This document shows positions 1 to 11,544 of a stretch of 64,000 nucleotides of DNA, piece after piece. How positions within the stretch are numbered: the first letter of the stretch is position 1; the number at the start of each line of letters is the position of its first letter. Origin of the DNA: Saccharomycopsis fibuligera x Saccharomycopsis cf. fibuligera. Taxonomy: Eukaryota; Ascomycota; Saccharomycetes; Ascoideales; Saccharomycopsidaceae. Location of the stretch: the NCBI GenBank assembly GCA_001936135.1, contig CP012812.1, positions 124,001 to 188,000 on the forward strand. The letters are read 5' to 3'. The translations under genes were made by a program, and so were the position numbers. The notes under the pieces were generated by a model. That model saw nothing but the letters and a program-made list of their open reading frames with translations. It was not told where the DNA came from and did no database searches.

Positions 1-401
1 ACTTTTGCTGTTTCTAAGAAATCCTTCTCTGCATTATGCTGTACACATTTCTCAATGAGTATATATATACTTGACATCACTGAGCATAATAACAGCAGAC
101 ACCATAATAAACACGAAACCATGTGGAGGTTCCTTGTTTCCATTCATTAGCAATACCTTCTTAACATTTGTAACTTACATTGAACTTATTCATTCCCTTG
201 AACATATCGTGATATATCCCTAAACATAACTGTTAAGACCCGTAGTGTATTCCCATGTAACCTACCATTAACTGAAAAAAAAACTAATCAAGAAATAAAA
301 ATCAGCACAGGCAATTAAAACCTTTCACATATCTATATGCGTTTTGCTATATAGACAAAATAAAGTAGTATAAGTCTACCATCTTTTTTTTATTGTTATC
401 A
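1..401. other. intergenic, 3' flank of copper transporter gene
   Basis: AT-rich DNA with no ORF or RNA gene that I can support. It lies downstream of the minus-strand CTR gene and probably holds its 3' UTR. Confidence 0.6.
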
Positions 402-1105
402 TTAATGACAAGCCATTGACTCGCCTTCAAGACTTTCCTGTGATGCATTCACATTTCCATCATCATTTTCTGACACTACCACTCCCAGATTCAAATCGTT
501 CCACACAAAGTTACCAATGACGGCTCCAGCCACCACTGCAGTCATGAGCCAACCATTAAAGGACATAAATACCAACATGAGCATGAAGGAGTAGCCTACT
601 TGGAAACCATAAAGTAGAGAGTGTTTGAGCCTAAAATTCTGTGGCACTTTGTTCAAGTACACGTTAGGGGTGTTTGCTGATATTGGGAGGCCTAGAAAAT
701 TAGTTAGTGACTGGTTTTCTTCCATGAAACACAAAGAATATTTTGAAATTAAGGTAAAAAAAAAAAAAAAAAACCTGAAAAACGAACAGCTGAGTACGTA
801 CCCTTGAATCCACGATTTTTGCGGACAAACTGCTTATAGCGATATTTCAAAAATTCATAACCAGCAGCTAACACTGCAATGGCAATAACACTAAGCACCA
901 AGTCAAAAGCATTATATATATGCCACCATTTGAAAACCACACAGACATTCTCATAATCCCAAGTGAACAACATGTTCATTTTGCACATTGGAGAACTATG
1001 ACCTGAGTGATCTCCTCCATTTCCTGGCATGTCATGACCTGGCATATTGTGATCCATGTTGGTGTGGCTGGACATATCGTGTCCCATCATATTGTGATCA
1101 GACAT
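402..1105 (-). CDS. CTR-family copper transporter, two exons
   Basis: This is a high-affinity copper (Cu+) transporter of the Ctr family, which acts as a trimer in the plasma or vacuolar membrane. Exon 1 is 1105..802 and exon 2 is 691..402. Joining them gives 197 residues with a continuous frame (…RGFKG-LPISAN…). The first 45 residues are rich in Met and His (MGHDM and MPGHDM motifs), the usual copper-collecting N-terminus. TM1 is about residues 63-83. TM2 carries the MxxxM copper-selectivity motif at M140/M144. TM3 carries the GxxxG packing motif at G157/G161. The intron falls in the cytosolic loop after TM1. The size is close to S. cerevisiae Ctr2 (vacuolar), but the Met-rich N-terminus also suits a plasma-membrane form, so the location is open. 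The start is the first ATG of the Met-rich exon. Confidence 0.9.
692..801 (-). other. intron of CTR gene
   Basis: This 110-nt spliceosomal intron starts with GTACGT, has the branch-like sequence CACTAAC, and ends TTTTCTAG. Removing it restores a Ctr frame across a phase-1 junction. The 5' site deviates from GTATGT by one base. Confidence 0.88.
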
Positions 1106-2231
1106 TGTTGTATTGATATAATTTGTGATATTGATAAGCTAAGTTATAATCCGTTGTATACTAAAGCAAAATGAGCTGAAATTACGCTTTCTTTTTGCAG
1201 TTAAATATTTTGTTGAATTTGGTGATAAACAGCTTATAAAAACAGAAAATTGAACCCCTTTCTATGATTGCAAGAAGCGTTGATAATTTTAATATATCTA
1301 TACGTGCAATGATGTCACAGTGTTTGCTTAATATTAGCCTCGCTGAAAAAAGCTCAATTGGAAAGTATTATATTTTGTGCAAATTTAGCAATATTTACTC
1401 GTTTCTTCCTATCTCCTGCTGCTTGTTGACACACAGCAGTAGTTACGAGCAGGTCTCATCTCTCATTTCTTTTTTGTTCTTTGCACTGCTTGAGATTATC
1501 TTAGCAGGATGTCAGGTGAGTAATGCACTGCAGCGCAGCGCTATGCTTAATGGTGTGTGTTAACGTGTGTTGCTGTGTGCTGCTTTTGTATGGTGACGAA
1601 GCCTGATTTCTTCTGAGTTTGTTCTCTCAACTGGTCAAGCTTGGCATGAAACACTGGATTGTTCATACAAAGAAATAAATTCCTTTTGTTCCAAGCGCTT
1701 ACAAACATTTTGAAGAATGTGCTGTAAACAAGGTTTGCTGTCCAGTTTGGGGTTTAAATACGGCGCTACTGTTCAAAAAAATAATACTTTTAAATTCTTT
1801 TGTGAAGAAATGCATTGTGGAAATATGAAAATGCTCAAACTAGTTAAATCACCCAAAAATATCCTTAATTAAGTCAGAAAAAAAAAAAGTTAAAAAAAAA
1901 AAACTCGATTATCGTAATAAAGAACAGTCCAAGACGAAAGGTAATCAAAAAAAAATAAAAAAAAAAGTAAAAAAGCAGCCCGATTAGCTCATTATTGTAA
2001 AATACACAGGTGAAGAGAAATTAAAAGGTTTATGGTAAATGAAAATAATAAAGAAAGATTTCAAAGAATTAAAGTTTTCTTGTTTTCTCCATGAATTATG
2101 CTAAAGCCGATAGTTTGGGCCAATCTGAGAAACTAAGCAAATCAAATAGAAAAATAGGAAAAACAAATGATGCAAATACTGGAAACTAAAGTGAAGGACG
2201 GTAATCATCAAGTCATTTCACAAAAAAAAAG
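1106..2231. other. intergenic: CTR promoter side and YOX1 3' flank
   Basis: About 1.1 kb between the start of the CTR gene and the end of YOX1. It has runs of A around 1878-1905 and 1949-1970. A 99-codon ORF at 1264-1563 has no family features and is not called. I see no convincing Mac1-type copper element. Confidence 0.5.
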
Positions 2232-3746
2232 TTATTTTGCCATCTCAGTTGATGGTTCTGTTGTTGACTTTTCAAACTTTAACACCATGGAACTTCCGGA
2301 ATTGTTAGGCTCAGATTTGACAACTTTTAACAAAGGATTACTATTTTCCCTCTGTGCACCCTCATTTTCCAATGACTTATGCTCATCTTCCTTTATGGTA
2401 CTCCATGTTGGTTTGCTTGGAGTTGAAGTTGGAACCATGGCTGGCAATTTGAAATTGGCAGAGATAGGACTAGCGGACTCTGAGCATGAGGATTTTCTGC
2501 TGGTGTTTGATGCTTTGGATATCGTGGTTTGGTTACTAGAAAGGTCATCAGAGCTGTTTTTTCTAGAAAGCATACCACTTTTAGAAGGAGTAGAGATAAC
2601 GCTAGTAAGGTTGGTAGTGTTGTCTCTAGCTGGAGATAAGCTTCTGGCGCGAGTAGTAGAATTACTGTTGTCTCCTTCTTCTTCTTCAGATGTCACTTCA
2701 TTTATGGTAATGTTATTCTTCATTTCATTATTCAACTTAAATCTTTTCAATGATTGACGCTTGTTTTGGAACCATATCTGTACTGCTTTTTCATCCATCT
2801 TCACTTTTTCAGCAATCTGCTGTCTTCTGATTCTATTTGGGTTTGAACCGAGAACAAACTCATTTTGCAAGATTGACAATTCATGAGAACTGGTACGACG
2901 TCTTTTTCTTCTTGCTAACTGAGCATTGTCTATTGATGGTTCCTGTGAAGGAAAAGTGGCAGGTGAGTGAGAAATGAAGGCAAACACTTTGTCTGTAGAT
3001 GCATTTTTCTTTGAAGAATTTGGAGGAGTTTTTCTCACAACGTTAACAGTTTTTGGAGACTCTTGTGGAAGTGGAGCCAGGTGTGGGGCAGAAGCTATCT
3101 GTTGGTGTTGTGGGAATGTTTGCTGTTGAGGTGAAGTCTGGGCATAGTGGCCTGGATATTGATATTGATGTTGGTAAACAGGAGGCGCTTGAGGCTGTTG
3201 TCCTGCTGAGCTGTAAGTAGCGCTGAGTGGACTCACGCTTTGTCCAAACTGAGTAGACAATGGTGATTCTCTTCTGATAATTGGTGGGTTTTGTAAATGG
3301 TAAGTGTATCCACTTTGATAGTTATCCAATGGTGGCAAGCTAAAAGCCTTTGTCTGAGAAAATTGCAGAGAAAGGCGTTGATTTGGACTTGGAGCAAGAG
3401 GTAAGGTGGATGATGGGTGTGCTACCTGAGGTGGTGGTGGTGGTGGGAATGTGTGTGCAGGGTAGTAGTTATGGTGATACATTGGTTGAGTTACCGGAGA
3501 TTGGATTCTGCTGTATGGGGAAGCGATGTGTGAAGAAAATGATGCATTACCAGGTTGATTAGAAGCCGTTTGAGGGAAAAGGTGCTGTTCTGTTTCTGAT
3601 TTGATGATTGAAGAAATCGGTGGTAAGGAAATGCTTTGCTTGCTTGAAGCAGGGCTTTTGGAGCTTTGATCAGTAGTAGAAGAGAGCGGCTTTGGAGACA
3701 TTGTGCTGTGAGGGGTGACGTACGGACTTGAATAAGACGTGGACAT
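2232..3746 (-). CDS. YOX1: YOX1/YHP1-type homeodomain transcription factor
   Basis: A 504-residue homeodomain protein. The homeodomain spans about residues 279-337, opens with the basic run [12 protein letters not shown], and has recognition helix [10 protein letters not shown] (321-330). The NKRQ end after WFQ matches the Yox1/Yhp1 group, not Pho2, which reads WFQNRRAK. In S. cerevisiae Yox1 and Yhp1 repress M/G1 genes together with Mcm1; the same role here is inferred. The flanks are low complexity: a Ser/Pro/Gln-rich N-terminus with a polyproline run near residue 101, and an acidic Ser/Thr-rich C-terminus. The ATG at 3746 is the first in frame. The gene is a single exon with a 3.2 kb upstream region before the next gene, unusually long for this window. 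Confidence 0.88.
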   Translation of the reverse strand: MSTSYSSPYVTPHSTMSPKPLSSTTDQSSKSPASSKQSISLPPISSIIKSETEQHLFPQTASNQPGNASFSSHIASPYSRIQSPVTQPMYHHNYYPAHTFPPPPPPQVAHPSSTLPLAPSPNQRLSLQFSQTKAFSLPPLDNYQSGYTYHLQNPPIIRRESPLSTQFGQSVSPLSATYSSAGQQPQAPPVYQHQYQYPGHYAQTSPQQQTFPQHQQIASAPHLAPLPQESPKTVNVVRKTPPNSSKKNASTDKVFAFISHSPATFPSQEPSIDNAQLARRKRRRTSSHELSILQNEFVLGSNPNRIRRQQIAEKVKMDEKAVQIWFQNKRQSLKRFKLNNEMKNNITINEVTSEEEEGDNSNSTTRARSLSPARDNTTNLTSVISTPSKSGMLSRKNSSDDLSSNQTTISKASNTSRKSSCSESASPISANFKLPAMVPTSTPSKPTWSTIKEDEHKSLENEGAQRENSNPLLKVVKSEPNNSGSSMVLKFEKSTTEPSTEMAK

Positions 3747-6700
3747 GATTTAGATCAGATGGAGATATGAGAAGTAATCCGGTCGTCAAGTTAGTTTAAA
3801 TTAAAATAATACGCAAATTGATTTCGACGGTGATTCTTAAAATGAGTGTGAGTTACTTATAAAAAATGGCGAAATTATGATTCAAGGTGCGACCGAAAAT
3901 AAACGAATGAACGGTTATAGGCAAAAGGAATGACTGTATTCAAAAACGAAAGACAAAAGAGTGTGGGTTAGTTAAAAGAGAGACTGAGAACAGAATTTAC
4001 CTGTTCAGGAGTTGGTTCGTTAAAAAGAATGAAAAGAAGTTTTGGAGACAGGCTAAAAGAAGAGAGCGGTAGAAAATAAATATAAGTCAAAAACAGAAAA
4101 AAGCAGCAGAAGGGGAGACAATATATTAGCGAGAACAGGAACATGAAAATAAATAAAAATGGGTGACAACAAAGCGCAGACGCACTACAGGGCTGGAGGA
4201 GCAGGCCCTTTGCAGTGATCCTTTGGCAGTCGCAGCTTTCCAATATGAGCTAAATGTTAAACCTGATATGCAGGTTCTGCAGCAGCGGAATCCCTTGATC
4301 AAAAACGGAGTTTGAGCGTGTCAGGCCCTCCTTCAGAGCGATCAGTACACTGGTGTCCCTTCTTGCTCCCTGTTCGCTCACCACCTGCTTTCCTGTTTCA
4401 TTCGCGAGTTTCACGGTTTCTGCCATTGATGCTCTTCAACATTGCCAGAATAGGCATTGCTATTTCCAATAGTGGTTCCCATAAGAGCTTTTTGGTTACG
4501 GTGCCTTTTCCAACCAGTTTATTTCTGTCCAATGCGAGAGTTTCGTGTTTTACTTTTTTTTTCTCTTTTCTTTTCCTCTTTGCGCTTTGTTGTTGCCTTT
4601 TTCGGTGATATGCGTTGGGCTGCAGAATCTTAGATCGTGGAACTGCCTCTCTTTGAGCATAGAGTATTCTTCTTATGGCCGCTGTAAATTAATAATTACA
4701 GGCAATCCATGATTATAATTCCAATGAATGAAACAAGATAAAGGAGAAGCATGAGAAGATCCTGACAGGAAATCAAACAGCGAGCCCTTATCGATCCTGC
4801 TGTTGTGGGCACCGCGGTGTTGGTGATTGGAATGCTTATGTAATCCGTTTGATGTTCACCAATGCATTCATCGACAGGAGTAACTTTTTTTGTTGTTGTT
4901 TACGCTTTGTTTTAATTTATTTATTTTTTTTTTTTTCTTTTTTTTTTTGTTTACACCTCACAGACGCGATGGAAATACCTCACATATAGATTGACATGCA
5001 AAAGGGAATAGTTATCGTGACAATCACTAATTGGTAACCACTCGTTTCGAAACCCAATTATTCCATACAGCACAAAATAAGAATACTAATTGTCCTAAAT
5101 TGCTATTTTTAACAGGTGCCTTATTTTCCCCATGAAGTGCCTAATTCTATAACAGCAGTTGCTGCTCCTTCGGCATGCTTAAAGTGGGCTTAGAAAACGC
5201 TCTTAGTCTCTTTTGATACAGGTGGTAATGCGTTTTCATTTCCTACACGGTACTGCTAATGAATGATGGTCCTTACGGTGATTTGCAGTACCATGCTACA
5301 AGCTAGTTCCGTTTTGCCCAAATTTCCCAAACTAAGCATTAAGGACAGCGCTACTTACAGAGAAAAAGATCAGGAACATTATACTAGTGGGAAGGAGAAT
5401 ATAATAGGTGTCTGAGCAATGGTATGTCTCGCCCTGGAGACTATCCGCCCATTGATGTATCCGTTCAATGACGCTGGCCGCAACGCCTCACTGCCATTGA
5501 TTTTTCCTAAGCGACCGGGTGCCACCATAATAGGTATCAACATTTTTATGGTTTCAGTCTATTTGTCTCCACAACACTTTCAAAACTCCAACTGAACTTT
5601 TTATTGGAGGAATGTGGTTTTCATTCCACGGAAAGTTAGTCGAGGTTCGATCACTAGGTAGCTTGTTTTCAATTTTCCATTTCCGCCCTTCTGTAACTTG
5701 ATACCTGCAGCGCCCTCATAGCGTCCATCTCACTAGCTCGCTCCGGTGTTGATGTCCGTTGTCCAATTTCTATTTTTATCAAAAAAGGAGAAAAAGGGAT
5801 GCACATAAACAAGAAAAACACCAACATTAGCAATATAATAGCGGATAGCATTCTTTACATTAAAGTAATTATGCTATGCTATCTGGTTTTTTTAAATTTT
5901 TTGGCCGCACCAATCACAAATTAAGAGCACAGACACAATATAAAAGCACAACAATAGCGATGTAATTGACAAGCCATCTTTTCCATTCCAGCAAAATAAA
6001 AATAAAATAATAAAAAAATAAAAAAAAAAGATCGGCACTAAAGCACTGGCCATATTAAAGACATACATGGTTCAAATTTCTTTGAGTAAAACGTTACTCT
6101 AGCTACAAAACATTATGCGATTGCCGGTGGCAAATATACTAGCTGCGTTACTTTAGTAAATTTGGCTTCAATATTATTGAGTGACAATTTAACCCTTCCA
6201 AAATTCTCATGTTTGAAATAGCCAGCCTCGTGCTTGCAAGCTTGTGAACTTTCCAGAATGTGTACATGAGCATGTACATCAATCTTGTTACTCCCTTTTG
6301 AGGGTTTCCATCACACCCTTCATTGTTTCTTTTAGCTGGTTAGGTGAAGTTCATCTTAAAATTCAGTCAGAACAATTTGGTGAACTAATTAGTCTATGAA
6401 ACAGAAATTAAGGTGGGCTAATTTATATGTGCATCACTTCCAGGCACGCCTTGATCTCCATCTGGAAAACTGTTTGATCCTAAATTAGTAAAAGGTAATA
6501 TTCACCGGGCTAATATAAACAGCAGAACCAATACTGATTTGGATTATCACATAAATATTGAGATGGTTAGAAAAGTTTCAATATTACTAGTCTTTTTCAT
6601 TTGCAACCTGCTTTTGGAAGTAATATTACAAGATTCGCCGCTCTGACACATTTGCATCCGCCAGAATAAAATACTAATACATGTAGAGCTGCCAGCTTCT

Positions 6701-6917
6701 ACAGTAACACTATGTGAGTTCAAGTCAAAAAAAGTTAGAAAAGAAAATTGCCTTGATACATATATTCCAAACTGTCTATAAATCTTTCTTCTTTTTTATT
6801 GTCATTACAAGCAATAACCAATTTTGCATTCTCTGGGTACTCATAGGGCCACTGACATAACTTCACTATCTTCATCTAAATTCACAACTCATTGAAAAAC
6901 ACATTGGCCATTTTCAA
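3747..6917. other. 3.2 kb intergenic region upstream of YOX1
   Basis: No gene is supported here. Short ORFs at 3968-4243, 4312-4608 and 5669-5851 have skewed composition and no family signature. There are poly-T runs near 4917-4950 and an A-rich run near 5998-6030. A long upstream region suits a heavily regulated transcription factor gene. An unannotated non-coding RNA is possible but cannot be shown from sequence alone. Confidence 0.5.
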
Positions 6918-8945
6918 CTAAAAATTGAATGATCCCGGTACGCTAGCTTCGTATGAGTCGCCATTTTCTGATGGTTTTGAAATTTGTCCTTCTTCTTTTA
7001 TCTCATTTAGCAGCATATTGGCCTGAGGGTGCTGTTTCTCAGTTGGAGGTGAAAATGTAAACCATGATCCAACCGCACTCTGTTTCGTTCCATCTACCAT
7101 CGCGCTATCAACAACTTTAGCTGATGCATTAATGTATATTCTGCCTCCTTCAATTTCTTTCCACCATGACATGGTCTGTGGATACCTTTCAACGATTAAG
7201 TAGTGTATATTCTCTGCTGTTTTCCTTACGTGGGCATCATTTTGAATCCAGAACCCATGTTGCACTAATGGTTTCAAATGCACTTGATCTTCCATCAAGT
7301 AATCATCCATACAACAATCTCTATGCTTTTCAATTATTGCGAGCAATAAATCATAAAATATTCGCTGACTCAAAACACGATCAGTAACCTCAACTGCTTG
7401 AGATATTATTGGAATAAACCCAATGTAGTCATTGCAAAAGGAATTTACCGCCAAATAATTTAGCAACGACAAAATTTTATTCTCGGAATCTCTCAAAGCC
7501 TGCAAATCCATCCTGCCAACAGCATATATTCCAAGCTCGATATTACACAAATAGCGGAACAAAACATGATGAGGCTGAATACTTGGTGAACTGAATCTCC
7601 ATGATTTGAACTGTGAGACAATTGCACGATGATTTGAGGTCCTAAACTGCCAGTGGCACCAAATATACCGAAGAAGTAAGTCAACTAGCGCACGAGCAAT
7701 AATTGGCTTGGAGTCGTTGAGTAGGTCAAAAATAATTCCAGTATCAATCAATCGATTCATAAAAGTGTTAAAATCAGCCAAGTAAATATTTGGATTGCTC
7801 AAGCTTTTATCACTTGCTCCAATGGCAAGTAACTTTATAATCATAATCTTTTTAGTTACTGTGTCGTGCATGGCAAGTGGTGGGATGACATCGTTTGTGA
7901 GGAAAATGGAGAGCTCTTTAACAGCTTTACCTGCCTTCCAGGCAGAATAAAACTTTGTCTCCTGTAAATTAAGTACAGGAGTAGTAATCATTTTTTTGAG
8001 TTCACGCTCGCTTTTGCCTCCTTTTCTAGTATCGCTGTTGAAGTCTGATAACTGGATTTTGCTTGATGTCGGAAACTCATCAGATTTGGGACGCAAGGTG
8101 ATAATTTCACTAAAAGTATAGACCTTTTTACCATTCTTTGGTATAATATTGCCCTGGACTCCGGTATAGTAGTAAAAAGTGCTTCCAGATTCTTTATTGC
8201 TAGATTCAGATGTTGGGATTATTTCCAGATAGTTGTAGGGATTCTTTTTCTCCAACGGTAATTTTTCCTTGTCCTTATAGATAAGTTTGCGACCTCCCAT
8301 TCCACCATCACCATCAGCTTTGCCAAAGTAGTTCGAACCACCATTAAAAGCATGAGATCCTTCGGTTTGCAATCCTGGTTCGCGTGAAGTAACAAACTCG
8401 TGGTTATCCCAAGAAATGACTGATGATACGTCCTCAAACTGTTTCAAAACGGACTTGTTTCTATACTCATTGGCCACTGTAGGAGAAAATGTGCTTCTAG
8501 GCCAATGTTTTTGCTTATCATTATTCATTAAGTTTAGGTTATCACTGACTTCGTTTGTATTTGTTGAATTGCCATTTGCGGATGGTGAGCTCCAATAATG
8601 ATCTAGCTTGTTCTCATTGATAAATTCTTGCTTTTTTCTGTTTCGAAAAGTAAAAACATATTCCCTGATAACAAACACAAAAGCTGAAAACACAGTAAGG
8701 CCAAATACAAGTATTCCAAATATGTACAGCGACTGAACCAAAGGTTCGTACTCTGTCTCCACCTTTCTTTTTATCTGATAACGGTCGGTCTTATCCTCGA
8801 AATACCCTAGATGATAGGCGTCAGATTTTACCCCTGGAATAGCCCTTTTCCCCAAAGCATCGCTATAATCTGATCCAGCTGTACTGCTTTCTTGGTGAAT
8901 ATTTCTAGGAGAATTATGGTATAGCAAAGCTGAAAAGGAGACCAT
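6918..8945 (-). CDS. unrecognised single-pass membrane protein, 675 aa
   Basis: I do not recognise this protein. It has a soluble N-terminus of about 70 residues, one strong transmembrane segment at about residues 71-93, and then a basic stretch (FRNRKK, about 100-105). By the positive-inside rule this puts the long C-terminal part in the cytosol. Residues about 110-330 are low complexity (Asn/Ser/Lys-rich). Residues about 330-620 look like a folded, mostly helical domain with many Leu, Ile, Trp and His residues. The C-terminus is acidic and disordered. No catalytic motif is visible. The ATG at 8945 is the first in frame. The 1.1 kb region upstream is shared with the divergent PIR-repeat wall protein gene. 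It could be a fungal membrane-tethered scaffold, but that is only inference. Confidence 0.8.
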   Translation of the reverse strand: MVSFSALLYHNSPRNIHQESSTAGSDYSDALGKRAIPGVKSDAYHLGYFEDKTDRYQIKRKVETEYEPLVQSLYIFGILVFGLTVFSAFVFVIREYVFTFRNRKKQEFINENKLDHYWSSPSANGNSTNTNEVSDNLNLMNNDKQKHWPRSTFSPTVANEYRNKSVLKQFEDVSSVISWDNHEFVTSREPGLQTEGSHAFNGGSNYFGKADGDGGMGGRKLIYKDKEKLPLEKKNPYNYLEIIPTSESSNKESGSTFYYYTGVQGNIIPKNGKKVYTFSEIITLRPKSDEFPTSSKIQLSDFNSDTRKGGKSERELKKMITTPVLNLQETKFYSAWKAGKAVKELSIFLTNDVIPPLAMHDTVTKKIMIIKLLAIGASDKSLSNPNIYLADFNTFMNRLIDTGIIFDLLNDSKPIIARALVDLLLRYIWCHWQFRTSNHRAIVSQFKSWRFSSPSIQPHHVLFRYLCNIELGIYAVGRMDLQALRDSENKILSLLNYLAVNSFCNDYIGFIPIISQAVEVTDRVLSQRIFYDLLLAIIEKHRDCCMDDYLMEDQVHLKPLVQHGFWIQNDAHVRKTAENIHYLIVERYPQTMSWWKEIEGGRIYINASAKVVDSAMVDGTKQSAVGSWFTFSPPTEKQHPQANMLLNEIKEEGQISKPSENGDSYEASVPGSFNF

Positions 8946-10032
8946 TATTATGACGAATTGGAAGCTAAGCTGCTTCTACAGCTTGTTTCCGAGGCTTTAG
9001 GGATCAATTTGGGCCCTCTCGGTAATAGCTTCGCCCACCTTGTAACATGCCAACTAACACTAACAGACTATAGTCATCCACAGCATGTCTGTATTTGTGT
9101 CATATCTTATTTTTTTTTTGCCTCCTTAGGCTTCTGTCAAGTGTATTCTGCATTTGTGGTATTGGGTCTGGAAAAGCACACGCCGCTATGCATCAACCAT
9201 TTGAAGAGTAACAAAAATGAAAATTTCTCAGGAAAACGCTACTGGGAGCACACAACCAGGGGTTGACGTTAAGGTTTTTGTTAGAATGGCCTTACAATAG
9301 CTAAATATTTTAGTAAAATTCATTAGTCGCAAGGTTCCCCTCAAAAACTGAACCCATCCATTATATACGAGAATATATACTTGCAACGTTTCTCTCGAAA
9401 AATGAAAAAAGTGGAGGCAGGCGATTATGCTGTGTGCTGTACGTTGATGCGTTCAGGTGCGTAGACGGAGAAATGTATGCTGGAAATTATCATTACTGCT
9501 TTAACTAGAAATCCCGGTGAGTTGCGGCTTACACTTCAAGCGGTCGAGACTGTTCAACCTGTTGAAAGAACTTGAATCCTGCTCAACCTGTTGGCTCGAC
9601 CACAGGCAAACAATGGATACTGTCTAGCCTTTCTAATTTCTTTTTATTATATCGCTTTTGGTGCCTACCGTGTAGTTTTTAGGCCGACCACTGTGGCACA
9701 ATGTTAGAAGCCTGCATGTCGCAGATCTACCAGTATTCCAGTACCGTTTAAACATGGTTAGTTTAACTAAAACTCACAGCAAAGTTCGTCTAGCCAGGTC
9801 TATATAAACACTTCTCCTTGTCGCTTTTTATTGAATTTGAAGCTGGTTTTTGGGCATCTTGTCTTTTCTCCTTATTCTCAGTTAATAGATTTTTATACCA
9901 CAACTTTGTTTCATAAATCTCTCAAAGCACCTGATACCAAATTATTCTATCTATATCCAGAAATATTCTTTTTAACTCATTCTCAAATTACCCAAAACGT
10001 ATTCAAAAACTTAAAATATTCAATAACTTAAA
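8946..10032. other. divergent promoter region
   Basis: About 1.1 kb between the minus-strand membrane protein gene and the plus-strand PIR/GPI gene. A TATA box (TATATAAA, 9801-9808) lies about 225 bp before the PIR/GPI start. Small ORFs at 8958-9266 and 9831-10031 are not supported. Confidence 0.55.
9801..9808 (+). promoter_or_regulatory. TATA box of PIR/GPI gene
   Basis: TATATAAA about 225 bp before the ATG, matching the consensus TATAWAWR well. Confidence 0.5.
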
Positions 10033-10704
10033 ATGAAGCTTTTTCAATCTTTTGCTGTTCTCTTGTTGGCCGGCTCCTCTTATGCTCTTGAAGCCGTCTC
10101 TCAGATAGGGGATGGCCAAATTCAAGCTACTACTGCTACTCCTGCTGCTAGCACCGTCGAAGCTGTCTCCCAAATCGGTGATGGTCAAATTCAAGCTACT
10201 ACTGCTACTCCTGCTGCTAGCACTGTCGAAGCTGTCTCCCAAATCGGTGATGGTCAAATTCAAGCTACCACCGGCTCGCAAACCGGCACTCTTGCTATCT
10301 CAACTGTCGTTCCAGTATCCCAAATCAGTGACGGTCAAATTCAAGCTTCTACTGGCTCTGCTAATACTTTGAGAACTGTTTCTACCTTGTTAGGTTCTGG
10401 TTACAGTAGTTTGGCCAGTTCCAAATCTCTCAGTGGTGGTTTGAGTGGATCTTTAATCACTTTAACTACTTCCAACGCTAACGGTGTTGAAGTCACTATT
10501 GTTGCTACTGCTGTGGTCACCGGTTCTGATGGTTCTGTTTCCATTGCTACTGGCAGAGGCAGCGGTTCTTCAGAAGTCAGTAGTAACGGTATTGTCACTC
10601 AAATTTCTAACTCTGCCAATAATTTACAAGGCACCTTCAGCAACACATTAATCTTCGGTGCTGCTTTCGCTATATGTGTTGTTCTTAATGCTATTTTGCT
10701 TTGA
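10033..10704 (+). CDS. GPI-anchored cell wall protein with PIR repeats
   Basis: A 223-residue secreted wall protein. Residues 1-18 are a signal peptide. Four PIR-type motifs ([12 protein letters not shown] and variants) lie at about residues 22-34, 45-57, 68-80 and 95-107. In the Pir family, a Gln in this motif is the site of the alkali-labile ester bond to beta-1,3-glucan. A Ser/Thr-rich spacer follows. The last 20 residues are hydrophobic (NTLIFGAAF…NAILL), a typical GPI-attachment signal. The four-cysteine C-terminal domain of classic Pir proteins is missing. PIR motif plus GPI signal resembles S. cerevisiae Cwp1, so the protein may be held in the wall in two ways. Repeats 1-3 are nearly identical at DNA level, so copy number may vary between strains. 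A TATA box lies upstream. Confidence 0.88.
   Translation: MKLFQSFAVLLLAGSSYALEAVSQIGDGQIQATTATPAASTVEAVSQIGDGQIQATTATPAASTVEAVSQIGDGQIQATTGSQTGTLAISTVVPVSQISDGQIQASTGSANTLRTVSTLLGSGYSSLASSKSLSGGLSGSLITLTTSNANGVEVTIVATAVVTGSDGSVSIATGRGSGSSEVSSNGIVTQISNSANNLQGTFSNTLIFGAAFAICVVLNAILL
10090..10350 (+). repeat. tandem 69-nt PIR coding repeat
   Basis: A 69-nt unit coding 23 residues ([12 protein letters not shown] plus a Thr/Ala spacer) occurs twice in full and once in part. A diverged fourth motif follows. Units two and three match at almost every base over the PIR core. Confidence 0.85.
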
Positions 10705-11277
10705 TTTAGCTTCACTTTTTAGTTCTGTTTTACTTCTAACCCCTTGCTTTTATTTTATAATTTGTATGTAATTTGCATTTTTCTTTCTCTGTTTTCATCC
10801 CGATGGATGTTTCAGGCAATGGCTTTGTTGGTGCTATTTTTGATTTGCGTTTTTTAACCTGTTTTTGTATAGTATATATTTAGTTTACCTACTGTTTGCA
10901 TTTTTTTTTTTTGTATATGTAACTGCTAATTCTCAACCCCTTGTTATTATTGTAATGCAAGAACATCTGATTAAAGGATTTTTATTGGAAACTTTAAATT
11001 GTATAGAGCACCTTTGTTTGAAGCTATGTCTGAAACATTATTCATTTCAGTAAGAGCATTTACGTTGTAATAATAAATAGAAGTTTGTTCAACTATTGTC
11101 ATTATTGAATTTTGCAAAACAAGCAGCAAATGCAGGAAGTGCAAAGAACTACCCCTTAAATTTTATCATCACACGCATTATTGCAAAAAGGATATTTCTT
11201 ACCACTTACAATTATTTCACTAATTCCTCATCATGCGCCAATAATAACGCCGATTTATAGAAACTCAAATGAAGTAG
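10705..11277. other. intergenic, 3' flank of PIR/GPI gene
   Basis: T-rich 3' flank of the wall protein gene and downstream flank of the tRNA gene. No further gene is supported. A 62-codon ORF at 10865-11053 is not called. Confidence 0.5.
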
Positions 11278-11283
11278 AAAAAA
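11278..11283 (-). terminator. Pol III terminator of tRNA-iMet
   Basis: A run of six T on the minus strand starts three bases after the tRNA 3' end, the usual RNA polymerase III stop. Confidence 0.85.
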
Positions 11284-11285
11284 TA

Positions 11286-11357
11286 TAGCGCCACTAGGTT
11301 TCGATCCTAGGACATCAGGGTTATGAGCCCTGCGCGCTTCCACTGCGCCATGGCGCT
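11286..11357 (-). tRNA. initiator tRNA-Met (CAT anticodon)
   Basis: A 72-nt intronless tRNA gene. The acceptor stem pairs AGCGCCA with TGGCGCT before a terminal A. The anticodon loop is CTCATAA, with anticodon CAT flanked by three G-C pairs (GGG/CCC), a hallmark of initiator tRNAs. The first base pair is A-T, as in eukaryotic initiators, and the T-arm loop reads ATCGAAA in place of TTCGA. It is almost identical to the S. cerevisiae initiator as I recall it, differing mainly in paired T-arm and acceptor positions. The A box lies in the D arm and the B box (GGATCGAAACC) in the T arm. Confidence 0.97.
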
Positions 11358-11544
11358 GATTCTTGAAATTTTCTATAATGGCTATAGAATAACTATCAGT
11401 GTGTGAAATGTTTTTATGGTGAGAAATAAAAAAAGAAAAAAAATGGATAATATTATATTTTAATTTCCCTGTATGCTTCGAGAATAACCACATATTTCAC
11501 TTGGTGCTGGTAATTTTGAATTTTAAGGTGAGGAATGTAAGTGA

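Noticed and set aside
1264-1563. 99-codon plus-strand ORF
   Set aside because: No domain, skewed composition, and it lies in the promoter region of the CTR gene.
2167-2757. 196-codon ORF antisense to YOX1
   Set aside because: Fully explained as the shadow of the YOX1 coding strand.
4780-5560. Possible solo LTR in the YOX1 upstream region (TGTT starts)
   Set aside because: No matching end repeats, target duplication or internal homology seen.
5640-5665. GGTTCGATC sequence resembling a tRNA T-arm
   Set aside because: No pairing acceptor, D or anticodon stems around it.
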